From a bacterium (lineage in GTDB: Bacteria > Chloroflexota > Anaerolineae > Caldilineales > Caldilineaceae): a DNA stretch of 64,000 bases. The notes under the pieces were generated by a model, which worked only from the letters and a program-made list of their open reading frames with translations, made no database searches and had not been told where the DNA came from. Within the stretch, counting starts at the first letter, position 1; each line of letters opens with the position of its first letter. The position numbers and the translations under genes are program-made. This document shows, one piece after another, positions 7,526 to 17,128 of this stretch. Location of the stretch: positions 1 through 64,000 of the forward strand of contig WGMT01000031.1 of assembly GCA_016124945.1 (NCBI GenBank), in the 5' to 3' direction.

Positions 7526-9367
7526 ATGCCCAATCTCCAAACCGAACTTCTCGTTATCGGCGGTGGCGCGACCGGCACCGGCGTGGCCTGGGACGCGGCG
7601 TTGCGCGGTTTTGCCACGATTCTGATCGAGAAACGTGACTTGACCCACGGCACCACCGGGCGTTACCACGGTCTGCTTCACAGCGGGGGGCGCTACGTGG
7701 TGAAGGATCCCGAAAGCGCCCGCGAGTGTATCCACGAAAACCGCATTTTGCGCCGCACCCATGCCCACTGCATCGAGGACACCAGCGGCTTCTTTGTGGT
7801 GACGCCCGAAGACGAAGGCGACTACCCCGACAAATTTCGCGCGGCGTGCAACCGGTTGGGCGTCCCCTGCGCCGAGGTGACGGTGGCGGAGGCGCTGCGC
7901 CGCGAGCCGTTGCTCAACCCGCGCATCAGCCGTGTCTTCGAGGTGCCCGACGGCGCGGCGGACAGTTTCCTCTCCACCCATGCCACGGCGCAGGCGGCGC
8001 GACAGGCCGGCGCGCGCATTCTGGTCTATCACGAATGCAAACGGCTGCTCGTGACCGGCGGCGAAGGCGAGCGGCGCGTGGTGGGGGCCGAGGTGCTCAA
8101 CACCGTCACCGGCGAAAGCTACGAGATCCACGCCGACCTGGTGATCAACGCCACCGGGGCGTGGGCGGGCAAGATCGCGTCCACCGCCGGGATCGAAGTC
8201 AAGGTCATCGCCGGCAAGGGGACGATGGTCGCCACCAATCACCGGCTGGTGAACACCGTGCTCAACCGCTGCAAGATGCCCAGCGACGGCGACATCCTCG
8301 TGCCGATCCACACCGTATCGGTCATCGGCACGACGGACGAAAAGGTGGCCGACCCCGAAAACCTGCGCATTGAGCCTTGGGAAGTGCAGTTTATGCTGGA
8401 AGAAGGTGACAAACTGGTGCCCGGCCTCAGCCGTGCGCGCATTGTGCGCGCCTGGGCCGGGGTGCGTCCACTCTACCAGGAAGGCTACGTCGGCGAAAGC
8501 CGCAACGCCACGCGGTCGATGACACTGCTCGATCATCAGCGCCGGGACGGCGTGGGCGGCTTCCTCACCATCACCGGCGGCAAGTGGACCACCTTCCGCA
8601 TGATGGCCGAGAAGACGGTAGACGCTGCCTGCGCCCAACTGGGTGTGGCGCGTCCTTGCACCACCGCGGAGACGCCGGTGCCCGGCATTGAACAGGGACA
8701 CTACTGGCTCGGTCATCGTCTACACGAAGTCGAGGACGATCACCTGCAAGGGCAGCTCGTCTGCGAGTGCGAACTGGTGACGCGGGCCATGCTCGAAAAC
8801 GCCGCCCGCCTCAACCCCACCGTCACGTTGGATGATTTACGCCGCGATGTGCGTTTGGGGATGGGACCCTGCCAAGGCGGGTTCTGCACCTACCGTGCCG
8901 TAGGCATCCTGCACGAGATCAGCGAAGAGAGCCACGACGAACGCTTCACCGTGGCCGGCGAAGACGACGCCGAAGAGTGGGAAGTGGCCTACATCCAGTC
9001 GCCGAGCCACAACGTGCGCGGGGAGTCCATCACCGAGCGCGCCACCGGCGAACCGCCCATCACGCGCAACCCGCCCACCCGCTCCCCGGCGATTGACAAG
9101 CGTTCGCCCGTCTCTAACCCCAATTTGCTGTTGCGCGACTTTTTGCAAGAGCGCTGGAAAGGCGTGCTGCCCATTTTGTGGGGACGTCAGCTTAAGCAAG
9201 AACGGCTGGACGAGCTGATCTACCTGAGCATCCTCAACGTGGATCACCTGCCCGATGACGCAAAATCCAGCCCGCTCACCGACTTCTACGCCATGGACGT
9301 GACACCGGTGCCTGCGGATCAGAGATCCGCGGATCAGCGTTCCGATAACCAAAAAGGAGACGACTGA
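7526..9367 (+). CDS. glpA: Anaerobic glycerol-3-phosphate dehydrogenase subunit A
   Basis: FAD-dependent catalytic subunit oxidising glycerol 3-phosphate to DHAP and passing electrons through GlpB and GlpC to the quinone pool. The FAD-binding motif LLVIGGGATGTGVAWDAALRG is at residues 8-28. The DAO fold ends with FLTITGGKWTTFRMMAE. After it comes a BFD-type [2Fe-2S] domain with CEC near 415 and MGPCQGGFC near 452. At 613 residues it exceeds E. coli GlpA (542). The last residues (PADQRSADQRSDNQ) come from an imperfect DNA repeat, CGGATCAGAGATCCG-like, and look like a late addition. The TGA overlaps the glpB ATG by one base (TGATG), so translation is coupled. Confidence 0.93.
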   Translation: MPNLQTELLVIGGGATGTGVAWDAALRGFATILIEKRDLTHGTTGRYHGLLHSGGRYVVKDPESARECIHENRILRRTHAHCIEDTSGFFVVTPEDEGDYPDKFRAACNRLGVPCAEVTVAEALRREPLLNPRISRVFEVPDGAADSFLSTHATAQAARQAGARILVYHECKRLLVTGGEGERRVVGAEVLNTVTGESYEIHADLVINATGAWAGKIASTAGIEVKVIAGKGTMVATNHRLVNTVLNRCKMPSDGDILVPIHTVSVIGTTDEKVADPENLRIEPWEVQFMLEEGDKLVPGLSRARIVRAWAGVRPLYQEGYVGESRNATRSMTLLDHQRRDGVGGFLTITGGKWTTFRMMAEKTVDAACAQLGVARPCTTAETPVPGIEQGHYWLGHRLHEVEDDHLQGQLVCECELVTRAMLENAARLNPTVTLDDLRRDVRLGMGPCQGGFCTYRAVGILHEISEESHDERFTVAGEDDAEEWEVAYIQSPSHNVRGESITERATGEPPITRNPPTRSPAIDKRSPVSNPNLLLRDFLQERWKGVLPILWGRQLKQERLDELIYLSILNVDHLPDDAKSSPLTDFYAMDVTPVPADQRSADQRSDNQKGDD

Positions 9368-10629
9368 TGCTCGATCTCCTCATCATCGGCGCGGGGATGG
9401 CTGGGCTGAGCGCGGCGTATCAGGCCGCCAAAGCGGGCATGTCGGTACACGTCATCGCCAAAGGACAGGGCGTCACCCACTGGCATGCCGGGACAATCGA
9501 CGTGCTTGGCTACAGCCCCATTGACCGTGCGCCGGTGGATGCGCCCTTCGCCATCCTCGACGCTGTGGCCGCCGCCTGCCCCGATCACGCCTACGCGATC
9601 CTGGGCGGTGACAGGCTGAGATCGAGCCTGGACAGTTTCGTCCATCTCAGCGCCGAAATTGGTTTGCCCTACCACGGCGCACAGGACGGGGCCAACCTGC
9701 TGCTGCCCTCTCCAGCGGGTGCAGCGCGGCCGGTCTTCCTGGCGCCCGAAGCCCAATTGGCCGGGCGATTGGATTCTGAGCAGCCGATGGTCATCGTCGG
9801 TTTTGAGCGGCTGCGCGATTTCTACCCCAAGCTCATCGCCGAGAATTTGCGCAAACAGGGGTACACGGCGCGGTCGGCCTTTTTGCCCACCAGCCTGATC
9901 ACCCGCCGCCAGGATTTTAACAACGTCTGGCTGGCCGAGTTCACACAGGACGACGTTGTGCTGGCGCAGTTGGGCGAGGCGCTGCGTGGGTTGGTGCAGC
10001 CGGGGGAACGCATTGGCTTGCCCGCGATTTTGGGGATGAACGAGCACAATCGCGTTTACACACAATTGCGGCAAGCGGCAGGCGCGCCGATCTTCGAGAT
10101 CCCCACGCTGCCGCCGAGTGTGCCGGGGATTCGGCTCTACACGGCGCTGCGCCAAAAGCTGATCAGCCTGGGCGTGCGTGTGGACATTGGCATGGAGGTG
10201 ATCAACTTTCACGCCGACGGTGAGCGCATCACCTGGGTGGAGACTGCCACCAGTGCTCGCCCACTCAAGCATCGGGCGCAACGATTTCTGCTCGCCACCG
10301 GCGGCATCCTCGGCGGCGGCATTGACAGCGACCACAACGGCCGCGTGTGGGAGACGATCTTTGGTCTGCCGATCACGTCCCCCCAGGATCGGGCCACGTG
10401 GTTCCGTCCACACTTTCTAGACAAGACAGGCCAGCCCGTCTTCCGTGGCGGCGTCCCCACCGCAGGGGATCTACGTCCTCTGCGAGGTGACGGCCGTCCA
10501 TTCTTCCAAAATCTGTGGGCCGCGGGCGGCATCCTGGCCGGGGCCGATCCCATCCTGGAGCGGAGTTTGGAGGGGATTGCGATTGCGACGGGGATGGCGG
10601 CGGTTGAAGGCATGATGAATGAAGAATAA
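9367..10629 (+). CDS. glpB: Anaerobic glycerol-3-phosphate dehydrogenase subunit B
   Basis: Flavoprotein subunit that links GlpA to the membrane-associated GlpC. The N-terminus LDLLIIGAGMAGLSAAYQAAKAG is an FAD-binding Rossmann motif, and HWHAGTIDVLGY follows, a typical GlpB stretch. The C-terminal FAD-contact segment NLWAAGGILAGADPILERSLEG is present. Length of 420 residues equals E. coli GlpB (419). It overlaps glpA by one base. The final codons coincide with the start of a repeat beginning GAATGAAGAATAAAGATTG. Confidence 0.93.
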   Translation: MLDLLIIGAGMAGLSAAYQAAKAGMSVHVIAKGQGVTHWHAGTIDVLGYSPIDRAPVDAPFAILDAVAAACPDHAYAILGGDRLRSSLDSFVHLSAEIGLPYHGAQDGANLLLPSPAGAARPVFLAPEAQLAGRLDSEQPMVIVGFERLRDFYPKLIAENLRKQGYTARSAFLPTSLITRRQDFNNVWLAEFTQDDVVLAQLGEALRGLVQPGERIGLPAILGMNEHNRVYTQLRQAAGAPIFEIPTLPPSVPGIRLYTALRQKLISLGVRVDIGMEVINFHADGERITWVETATSARPLKHRAQRFLLATGGILGGGIDSDHNGRVWETIFGLPITSPQDRATWFRPHFLDKTGQPVFRGGVPTAGDLRPLRGDGRPFFQNLWAAGGILAGADPILERSLEGIAIATGMAAVEGMMNEE

Positions 10630-10720
10630 AGATTGTGCAGAGTACGCTCGCTGTGCGGCAAGAAATTTGCCGCGTTGACAACGTCCACAACCCATTCTTT
10701 AATCATCATTCATCCAAATT
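10618..10720. repeat. Imperfect inverted-repeat cassette, glpB-glpC gap
   Basis: GAATGAAGAATAAAGATTGTG on the left and CCATTCTTTAATCATCATTCATCC on the right pair imperfectly around a core that itself contains GCGGCAAGAAATTTGCCGC, a short hairpin. The left arm is the same sequence as the arm of the 609-689 cassette. Confidence 0.65.
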
Positions 10721-10731
10721 CAGGAGTCTCT

Positions 10732-12003
10732 ATGCACACATCCTCTCTCCTCTCTGTCGGCAATACGCTCGACGAGTGTATCAAGTGTAATATTTGTACG
10801 AGTTACTGCCCGGTTTCGGAAGTGACGGACAGGTTCCCGGGGCCGAAGTATGTGGGGCCACAGGCGGAGCGCTTCCGTGAGTTGGGGCAGGAGAAGTCGC
10901 CGGACCATTCGGTGGATTACTGTTCGGGCTGCCGCGTCTGCAACGAGGTCTGCCCCACGGGTGTGCGCATCGCCGAAATCAATGCACGGGCGCGGGCGCA
11001 GATTGTGGCGGATCGGGGTCTCTCCTTACGCAACCGGCTGTTAGGACGCAACGAACTGCTGGGCAAGCTGGGCAGTTTTGCGCCGGATCTGGCCAACTTC
11101 GCCCTGCACAACCCGGTGAGCCGTGTGCTGGCCGAAAAGGTGGTGGGGATCGCCCAGGGCGCACCCCTGCCCCGCTGGCACAGCGAAACACTCAACGCCT
11201 GGCTGGCACGCACAGCGGCGCAACGGTTGAAGTCAGAGCGCAAGGTGGTCTACTTCCACGGCTGCGCCATTCAATATTACGAACCATACGTGGCTTTTGC
11301 CGCCATCGCTGTGTTGGAACACAACGGCTACGAGGTCATTGTGCCGCCGCAGAATTGTTGCGGGCTGCCCATGCTTTCCAACGGCGAATTTGAGGCGGGC
11401 GAGGGCTATCACCGCGGCAATGTGGCGCGGCTGGCCGGCTTTGCACGGGCGGGCTACGCCATTGTGAGCACCAGCCCCAGTTGCTCGTTGACGCTCAAAG
11501 AAGAAGCCCCCGAAATGCTCGACAAACACGACGAAGCGACGCTGATCCTCAAGAACGCCACCTGGGACATCTTCGAGTGGCTGCGCGAGGAAGCCGAAGA
11601 AGGCCGCCTGCGCACCGATTTCCACCCGCTACGCGCCGACGGTCGCCCGCTGGTGATGCCCTACCACGCGCCCTGTCAGTACCGGGCGCACCGTGTGGGC
11701 AAGCCGTCACTCGACGTGCTGCGCCTAATCCCCGATCTGGATCTGCGCGAAAGTCACACCCGTTGCTGCGGCATCGCCGGCACCTACGGCTACAAGACCG
11801 AAAAATACCAGATCGCCGCCGACGTGGGCCAGGATCTCTTCGACTTCGTCCTCGAACAGGGTGATTCTGACTTCGTCGCCTGCGACACCGAAACCTGCCG
11901 CTGGCAGATCGAAAAATTCACCAGTGTGGCCAACCGTCACCCCATCGAAGTACTGGCCGCCGCGTACGGCCTCTACGACCTAGAAGGAAGAAGGCTACTT
12001 TGA
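10732..12003 (+). CDS. glpC: Anaerobic glycerol-3-phosphate dehydrogenase subunit C
   Basis: Membrane-anchoring iron-sulfur subunit that delivers electrons to quinone. Two [4Fe-4S] motifs are near the N-terminus, CIKCNICTSYCP and CSGCRVCNEVCP, followed by two CCG domains with CCGLPMLSNGEFEAG and CCGIAGTYGYKTEKY. Start ATG 10732 (MHTSSLLSVGNTLDEC) has CAGGAG 9 bases upstream; the frame extends 99 bases further up, but that segment belongs to the repeat cassette. About 423 residues, close to E. coli GlpC (396). It completes a glpABC set, and its stop overlaps the next start. Confidence 0.93.
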   Translation: MHTSSLLSVGNTLDECIKCNICTSYCPVSEVTDRFPGPKYVGPQAERFRELGQEKSPDHSVDYCSGCRVCNEVCPTGVRIAEINARARAQIVADRGLSLRNRLLGRNELLGKLGSFAPDLANFALHNPVSRVLAEKVVGIAQGAPLPRWHSETLNAWLARTAAQRLKSERKVVYFHGCAIQYYEPYVAFAAIAVLEHNGYEVIVPPQNCCGLPMLSNGEFEAGEGYHRGNVARLAGFARAGYAIVSTSPSCSLTLKEEAPEMLDKHDEATLILKNATWDIFEWLREEAEEGRLRTDFHPLRADGRPLVMPYHAPCQYRAHRVGKPSLDVLRLIPDLDLRESHTRCCGIAGTYGYKTEKYQIAADVGQDLFDFVLEQGDSDFVACDTETCRWQIEKFTSVANRHPIEVLAAAYGLYDLEGRRLL

Positions 12004-13079
12004 AAATCCTCATCATCGGCGCGGGCGCAATCGGTTCGCTGGTGGGTGGAAAGCTGGCGCAAAGCGGCAATCGGGTAACGCTGGTGGGCCGTCCGCGTTT
12101 TGTGGAGGCTGTACGTGCGCAGGGTTTGCGCATTCACCAGGGGGACCAGACCCACGTTGTCACCACCCTGGACGTGGTCTCGTCTTTGCACGAGGCCGCC
12201 GTCTTAGCGGTTGAGCATTTGGACCCGTATGATCTCGCCATTCTCACTGTCAAGGGTTACGACACCGGATCGGCATTGGAAGAGCTATCGCTTGCGCTAA
12301 GCGACAATGGCTTGCCGGCCCCGCGTATCCTCAGTTTGCAGAACGGCGTGGGCAACGAAGACGCCGTCGCCACCCTCTTCGGCTCGCGCCAGACGTTGGC
12401 CGGCACCATCACCGCGCCGGTGGAGACGCCTGAGCCTGGGCTGATCCACGTGACCAAGCCCACCTTTGTGATCGGGCTGGCGCGCTGGTCGGCGGAGCAG
12501 ACAGAAGCGGACGTGAATGCCGTGCAGCGCGTCCTCGAAGCTGCGGGCATCCGCGTCACCGTCTACGCCGACGCCCACAGCATGAAGTGGACAAAGTTGC
12601 TCATGAACATGATCGGCAACGCCACCAGCGCCATCCTGGCCGAGCCGCCCGCGCAAACCTTCGCCGACCCCGGCATCGCCGACATTGAGATCGCGGCGTT
12701 ACGCGAGGCGCTGGCGGTGATGGCTGCGGCGGAGATCGAGCCCGTGAACGTGGAAAAGTACCCGATGGGCAGCGCCGCGCCGTTGCTCCGCTACGCGCCC
12801 AAGTTCGTCCTACGTCCTGTGTTGCGGCAGATTGTGGGTGGTGCGCGTGGCGGCAAAATGCCCAGCCTCTTCCTCGACCTGGAGCGGGGCAAAACCGACA
12901 ACGAAGTGGATCTGTACAACGGCGCGATTGTGCGCCAGGGCGAACGCAACGGCGTGCCCACCCCTGTCAACCGCGCCCTCACCGCCATCGTACAGGAGTT
13001 AGCGCGCACCCCTGCCGCCCGCGCCGAATGGCGTGGCAACCACCAACGATTGATCCGTCAATGCACCGCTTCTTCCTGA
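12000..13079 (+). CDS. Ketopantoate reductase-family protein (ApbA/PanE)
   Basis: NADPH-dependent reductase of the 2-dehydropantoate 2-reductase family, which in the canonical case makes pantoate for CoA synthesis. The N-terminal MKILIIGAGAIGSLVGGKLA is the Rossmann motif; NMIGNATSAIL and the C-terminal VDLYNGAIVRQGERNGVPTP fit the family active-site region. It starts with TTG at 12000, overlapping the glpC stop, with GGAAGAAGG upstream, so translation is coupled to glpC. At 359 residues it is about 50 longer than PanE, and other family members act on different 2-keto acids; placement after glpABC leaves the substrate open. Confidence 0.8.
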   Translation: MKILIIGAGAIGSLVGGKLAQSGNRVTLVGRPRFVEAVRAQGLRIHQGDQTHVVTTLDVVSSLHEAAVLAVEHLDPYDLAILTVKGYDTGSALEELSLALSDNGLPAPRILSLQNGVGNEDAVATLFGSRQTLAGTITAPVETPEPGLIHVTKPTFVIGLARWSAEQTEADVNAVQRVLEAAGIRVTVYADAHSMKWTKLLMNMIGNATSAILAEPPAQTFADPGIADIEIAALREALAVMAAAEIEPVNVEKYPMGSAAPLLRYAPKFVLRPVLRQIVGGARGGKMPSLFLDLERGKTDNEVDLYNGAIVRQGERNGVPTPVNRALTAIVQELARTPAARAEWRGNHQRLIRQCTASS

Positions 13080-13825
13080 CCGAGACCCCTATCGTCCTCG
13101 ACGCTGCGATGGACCTTGCGCCCATCGCCCACCAACTGCGCAGCGTCCTTCGTTTGCAACCTGGGGAGCAGATCCACCTGCTCGACAACCAAGGGTCCAG
13201 TTTCCTCGCCGAGATCGAGGCGCTTGATCGCGGGCAGGCCGTGGGGCGCGTCCTGGCACGGGAAGCAGCGACCGGTGAGCCGCCGGTGGAAGTTGTCCTC
13301 TACCAATGTGCGCTCAAGGCAGACAAGTTCGAGTGGGTGTTGCAGAAAGCCACAGAGATCGGCGTCACCCGCTTCGTGCCGGTGATCAGTAGCCGCACCA
13401 TCGTGCGCCCCGCCGAGAAGATCCGCAACAAGTACGAGCGCTGGCAGGCCATCATCCGCGAGGCCGCCGAGCAATCGCACCGAGGACGGCTACCCGAACT
13501 CGCCGATCCACTGAGTTGGGATGAAGCCGTGGCACAGGCAACCGGTGTACGTCTGCTGCCGTGGGAAGAGACATCGACGACAGAACGCCTTGATGCCGCC
13601 GTTCCTGGTGATGGACAGTCGATCAGCCTGATCATCGGCCCCGAAGGTGGCATCAGCGCAGACGAAGCCGCCTTGGCCTTCGCTGCGGGGTGGCGCGGCG
13701 TGTCGTTGGGTCCGCGTGTCCTGCGCGCCGAGACGGCCGCACTGGTGGCTGCGGCGATCGTGGTGAATGTGGTGGAGAGCATACCCCCCTCTATCTCCCC
13801 CCGCTTGCGGGGGGAGGACTGTTGA
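13061..13825 (+). CDS. rsmE: 16S rRNA m3U1498 methyltransferase RsmE
   Basis: SPOUT-class methyltransferase that methylates N3 of U1498 in 16S rRNA using S-adenosylmethionine. The start MHRFFLTE at 13061 is the usual RsmE N-terminus and overlaps panE by 19 bases. The PUA-like N-terminal domain is followed by KADKFEWVLQKATEIGVT, the loop RGRLPEL and the knot motif LIIGPEGGISADEAALA, then SLGPRVLRAETAALVAA. The natural fold seems to finish at VVNVVES; the last 15 residues (IPPSISPRLRGEDC) are encoded by a GC-rich repeat with a CCCCCCGCTTGCGGGGGG hairpin at 13797-13814 that also supplies the stop. Confidence 0.92.
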   Translation: MHRFFLTETPIVLDAAMDLAPIAHQLRSVLRLQPGEQIHLLDNQGSSFLAEIEALDRGQAVGRVLAREAATGEPPVEVVLYQCALKADKFEWVLQKATEIGVTRFVPVISSRTIVRPAEKIRNKYERWQAIIREAAEQSHRGRLPELADPLSWDEAVAQATGVRLLPWEETSTTERLDAAVPGDGQSISLIIGPEGGISADEAALAFAAGWRGVSLGPRVLRAETAALVAAAIVVNVVESIPPSISPRLRGEDC

Positions 13826-13895
13826 CGCGTAGATGTCGTCGGTCGCGTTGTAGGTATCTCCAATGCACCGCCACTTTGTCAACGCCACAACGGCT

Positions 13896-14020
13896 CCCTC
13901 CCTGCCCAGCTCGCTCAACAAATCCCCAAACTCAACCATTGCGGGGAGGGCTGGGGAGGGGTTCTGCTTCCCACGCTTTCAGACAGCGCCTTATCTTAAT
14001 GCCTTTGGGGGCAGGGAGGG
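13896..14020. repeat. GC-rich inverted repeat, rsmE-trxB gap
   Basis: CCCTCCCTGCCC at 13896-13907 pairs with GGGCAGGGAGGG at 14009-14020. The core contains a second G-rich run (GCGGGGAGGGCTGGGGAGGG). This is the only notable structure in 13826-14040; two promoters follow. Confidence 0.6.
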
Positions 14021-14056
14021 ATTCCAGAACGTAGGCTCTTCTACATAATTCTACGT

Positions 14057-14136
14057 TTGACGAGACTATACTGCCGACGTATAATTCGCTACAGAAAATA
14101 TAGTGCCTTGCCGGAATTGACCGGACCGGGTACACT
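14057..14136 (+). promoter_or_regulatory. Tandem sigma-70 promoters of trxB
   Basis: P1: TTGACG at 14057-14062 and TATAAT at 14080-14085, spacer 17. P2: TTGCCG at 14108-14113 and TACACT at 14131-14136, spacer 17. P2 would start transcription about 40 bases before the trxB ATG. Both match the sigma-70 consensus well. Confidence 0.65.
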
Positions 14137-14183
14137 GCTCAACTCTTTGTGGATTGAATAACGCCAAGCGAAGGAGAAAAAGC

Positions 14184-15221
14184 ATGGCAGCGCAGACAAA
14201 TGGACATGTTGAAAACACGATCATCATCGGCAGCGGCCCGGCGGGGTGGACGGCAGGTTTGTATACCGCCCGTGGCAATCTGAATCCCCTGCTCATCACA
14301 GGGAACGATTACGGCGGCCAGGTGAGCGTCACCTATGAAGTGGAGAATTATCCCGGCTTCCCCGAGGGCTTGAGTGGCCCAGAATTGGTGGACAGGATGA
14401 AGATCCAGGCCGAAAAGTTCGGCCTGCGCGTGGAATACGATCACGTCAGCGAGATTGTGGTGGATCAGCATCCGTTCGAAGTACGCACGGTCAACGGCAA
14501 GTCGTACTTCGCGAAATCGCTGATCCTGTGCACAGGGGCCAGCCCGCGTTACCTGGGTGTACCCGGCGAAAAGGAATTGACGGGCAAGGGCGTCAGCTAC
14601 TGCGCCACCTGCGACGGCTTCTTCTTCCGCGGCAAAGACGTGTTGGTGGTTGGCGGCGGTGACAGCGCTTTAGAAGAAGGTCTCTTCCTCACCAAATTCG
14701 CCAGCCGCGTGCGCATTGTGCACCGTCGTGATGAACTGCGCGCCAGCAAAATCTTGCAGCAACGCGCCCGCGATAACGAGAAGATCGAATTCGTGTGGAA
14801 CAGCGTCATCACCGAAATCCACGGCGGCGAAGACGGCAAAGTCAACCGGGTATCGACCCAGGACACCGTCACCGAGGCTGCGGGCGAACTACAGACCGAC
14901 GGTGTTTTCGTCTTCATCGGGCATGTGCCCAACAACTCGCTGTACGGCGGCAAGCTGGATCTGGACGAAGACGGTCACCTGATTGTGGACAGTCGCACGC
15001 GCACCAACATCCCCGGCATCTTCGCCGCCGGTGAGATCATGGACAAGGTCTTCAAGCAGGTGGCGACCAGCGTCGGTCAGGGTACAGCAGCCGCCATTCA
15101 GGCCGAAAAGTGGTTGGCCGATTATGAGGCCGAAGGCTACGAAGGCGCGGATCACGATCCTCGTGAGTGGCCGGCGCGCGCGTACAACCCGATGCCGGTG
15201 CGGGAGCCGGTGGCAGCGTAA
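14184..15221 (+). CDS. trxB: Thioredoxin reductase (NADPH)
   Basis: FAD-dependent reductase that uses NADPH to reduce thioredoxin in the cytoplasm, which in turn would serve the Bcp peroxidase at 18.4-18.9 kb. Motifs in order: [19 protein letters not shown] (FAD), the redox-active CATC in [23 protein letters not shown] (NADPH) and [12 protein letters not shown] (FAD). Start ATG 14184 has AAGGAG 11 bases upstream; an in-frame upstream ATG lacks one. About 345 residues, slightly longer than usual (310-320) because of a C-terminal tail. Confidence 0.95.
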   Translation: MAAQTNGHVENTIIIGSGPAGWTAGLYTARGNLNPLLITGNDYGGQVSVTYEVENYPGFPEGLSGPELVDRMKIQAEKFGLRVEYDHVSEIVVDQHPFEVRTVNGKSYFAKSLILCTGASPRYLGVPGEKELTGKGVSYCATCDGFFFRGKDVLVVGGGDSALEEGLFLTKFASRVRIVHRRDELRASKILQQRARDNEKIEFVWNSVITEIHGGEDGKVNRVSTQDTVTEAAGELQTDGVFVFIGHVPNNSLYGGKLDLDEDGHLIVDSRTRTNIPGIFAAGEIMDKVFKQVATSVGQGTAAAIQAEKWLADYEAEGYEGADHDPREWPARAYNPMPVREPVAA

Positions 15222-15228
15222 AGAGCAG

Positions 15229-15367
15229 AGATTTGGCGATTGAGAGATTAGGGGATTTCAGATCTGGCAAAGGAGCTGAAGTCTCCTTTTCGCGTCATAG
15301 GACAATTACCAAATCTCTCAATCGCCAAATCTCTCAATCGCCAAATCTCTTAATCGCCAAATCTCTT
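15229..15367. repeat. 16-bp tandem repeats with inverted partner, trxB-murJ gap
   Basis: CCAAATCTCTCAATCG is repeated at 15309-15324, 15325-15340 and 15341-15356 (one change), with a partial fourth copy. The complement GATTTGGCGATTGAGAGATT lies at about 15229. The core contains AGGAGCTGAAGTCTCCTTTT, a small hairpin with a short T-run that could end trxB transcripts. Confidence 0.8.
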
Positions 15368-15371
15368 CTTC

Positions 15372-15399
15372 CTTGCAATCTCTCCCTCTGTGCTACAAT
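15372..15399 (+). promoter_or_regulatory. Promoter of murJ, probably leaderless
   Basis: CTTGCA at 15372-15377 and TACAAT at 15394-15399 are 16 bases apart. The murJ ATG starts at 15406, only 6 bases after the -10 hexamer, so the transcript would begin at or beside the start codon. No ribosome binding site precedes this ATG, which agrees with leaderless translation. Confidence 0.5.
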
Positions 15400-15405
15400 C
15401 TTTGC

Positions 15406-17022
15406 ATGTCCGTTGCATCGCGCCCGCAACCTCAACTCAACGATCCTGATCCTGCCCCTTCCGACACCACAGGGACAAGTCTCTTTCGCAGCGCCACGTT
15501 GCTTTCGATTGGCAACGTAGCGAGTCGCGTCCTTGGGTTGGTTCGGGAGGTTGTGATCGCCAATATTTTCGGTCCTAGCGGTCTGGTGAGCGCTTTTACT
15601 GTCGCCAGCCTGGTGCCGACGATGCTCTACGATTTTCTGATCGGGGGCATGTTGAGCGCGGCCTTGGTACCGGTGTTGAGCGACTATGCTCGCCCCGAAC
15701 GGCGCATTGAGCTGACCCGTCTGGTGGGCGCGTTGACCAGCTTGTTGGGGTTGACGCTGACCGCAGTGGTGGTGGTGCTTCAGATCACTGCGCCGCAGGT
15801 GGCGTGGTTGCTGGCAGGCGGCTTCGACGAATTCAATCCTGAATTGTTACCCCTCACCGTGCAGTTGATCCGCTGGATCAGCCCAGCGGTCTGGTTCTTC
15901 TCTATGGCCGGGCTACTGACGGCTGTCCTTTATGCTTTGCAGCGGTTTACCTTCCCTGCGCTGGCGACGGCGATCTATAACCTTGGGATCGTGATTGCGG
16001 CGCCTGCACTGGCGGCGCACTTCGGCGTGATGAGTTTGGTGATCGGCGTGCTGCTGGGCAGCGCGGCCCAGTTTGCCATCATGGCCTGGGACGTGCAACG
16101 GGCAGGGGTGCGCTTTACGCTGCAATGGAGCCACCCGGCGCTGCGCCAGATCGTGCGCCTGTACATTCCCATTGCGGCGGGGCTGGTGGTGGCACAGTTC
16201 CAGGTTGGATTGGATCGGCGGCTGGCCAGCAGCACCGGCGAAGAGAGCATCGCCTGGATGCGTAGTGCCACCACATTGCAGCAACTCCCGTTAGGGCTGA
16301 TCAGCGTGGCGATTTCGTTGGCGGCGCTGCCGCGACTGAGCCGCTTCTTTGCCGCCCGCCGTGAGGACGACTACCGGCGTACACTGGCCAACGGGCTGCG
16401 CATGGTGCTGGTGTTGATTGTCCCTGCGGTGGTGGGGCTTTGGCTGTTGGCCGAGCCGGTGGTACGGCTGCTCTTTGAGCATGGTCGATTCACGCCGGTA
16501 GACACGGTGCAGGTGGTGGCGGCGTTGCGGATCTACCTGGTGGGCGCGCTGTTTGCAGCAATAGATTTCCCACTCAATTATGCTTTTTACGCACGCAACA
16601 ACACACTGCTGCCTGCGTTGGTGGGTGTTTTCAGTGTAGTTGTCTACGCGGCAGTGGCCTTTGCGCTGCTTCAACCGCTGGGGTATTTGGGGTTGGTGTG
16701 GGCGGATACGGCCAAACAGGCAGGCCATGCGTTGGTGATGATTGGGTTGCTCTTACTGCTGGTGGGGCGGCTGCGCGGCGAAATGGGCCGAGCGATTGGC
16801 TCTGTGTTGGTAGCGGCTGTGGCGATGATGGTTGTGAGCGGTTGGTTAAGCCCGCTGTGGATCAACCGGCTCCCAGTACAGGGAACGCTTGCCGATCTGG
16901 TGTGGTTGGTCGGTGCAGGAGGCAGTGGCGCGCTGGTCTACGTCCTCGTGCTGGGGATGCTGGGGATGCCGGAGGTGCAACGTATCCGTGTGGGGCTGCT
17001 GCGGCGGTTGCGTCCTGTGTAG
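15406..17022 (+). CDS. murJ: Lipid II flippase MurJ (MviN family)
   Basis: Polytopic inner-membrane protein that flips lipid II across the membrane during peptidoglycan synthesis. After a polar N-terminus of about 27 residues, the MOP-superfamily signature [25 protein letters not shown] is followed by about 13-14 hydrophobic segments. The conserved Arg-rich start of TM1 and the [16 protein letters not shown] loop match MurJ. About 538 residues. The chosen start at 15406 fits the -10 box 6 bases upstream; a longer in-frame extension would remove that box from the untranslated region. Its presence implies a peptidoglycan wall. Confidence 0.9.
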   Translation: MSVASRPQPQLNDPDPAPSDTTGTSLFRSATLLSIGNVASRVLGLVREVVIANIFGPSGLVSAFTVASLVPTMLYDFLIGGMLSAALVPVLSDYARPERRIELTRLVGALTSLLGLTLTAVVVVLQITAPQVAWLLAGGFDEFNPELLPLTVQLIRWISPAVWFFSMAGLLTAVLYALQRFTFPALATAIYNLGIVIAAPALAAHFGVMSLVIGVLLGSAAQFAIMAWDVQRAGVRFTLQWSHPALRQIVRLYIPIAAGLVVAQFQVGLDRRLASSTGEESIAWMRSATTLQQLPLGLISVAISLAALPRLSRFFAARREDDYRRTLANGLRMVLVLIVPAVVGLWLLAEPVVRLLFEHGRFTPVDTVQVVAALRIYLVGALFAAIDFPLNYAFYARNNTLLPALVGVFSVVVYAAVAFALLQPLGYLGLVWADTAKQAGHALVMIGLLLLLVGRLRGEMGRAIGSVLVAAVAMMVVSGWLSPLWINRLPVQGTLADLVWLVGAGGSGALVYVLVLGMLGMPEVQRIRVGLLRRLRPV

Positions 17023-17074
17023 AGGAGATAAAAGTGGCGAGGCTGAACTTTTTCTCGCAGACGCAAGGAAGCGG

Positions 17075-17080
17075 TATAAT
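17075..17080 (+). promoter_or_regulatory. -10 box upstream of small membrane protein gene
   Basis: A perfect TATAAT at 17075-17080 precedes the ATG at 17129 by 48 bases. The -35 region (TTCTCG at 17052-17057) is weak, so an activator may be needed or another start exists. Confidence 0.4.
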
Positions 17081-17128
17081 GGCAGTGATCAGAACTTATC
17101 TAGTTGAGGGCAGAGAGGACTTATTCCA

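Noticed and set aside
7520..8716. 398-codon open frame on the minus strand opposite glpA
   Set aside because: It lies fully inside glpA, has GC-rich low-complexity translation (many His, Gly, Arg) and no domain; it is a shadow of a GC-rich gene.
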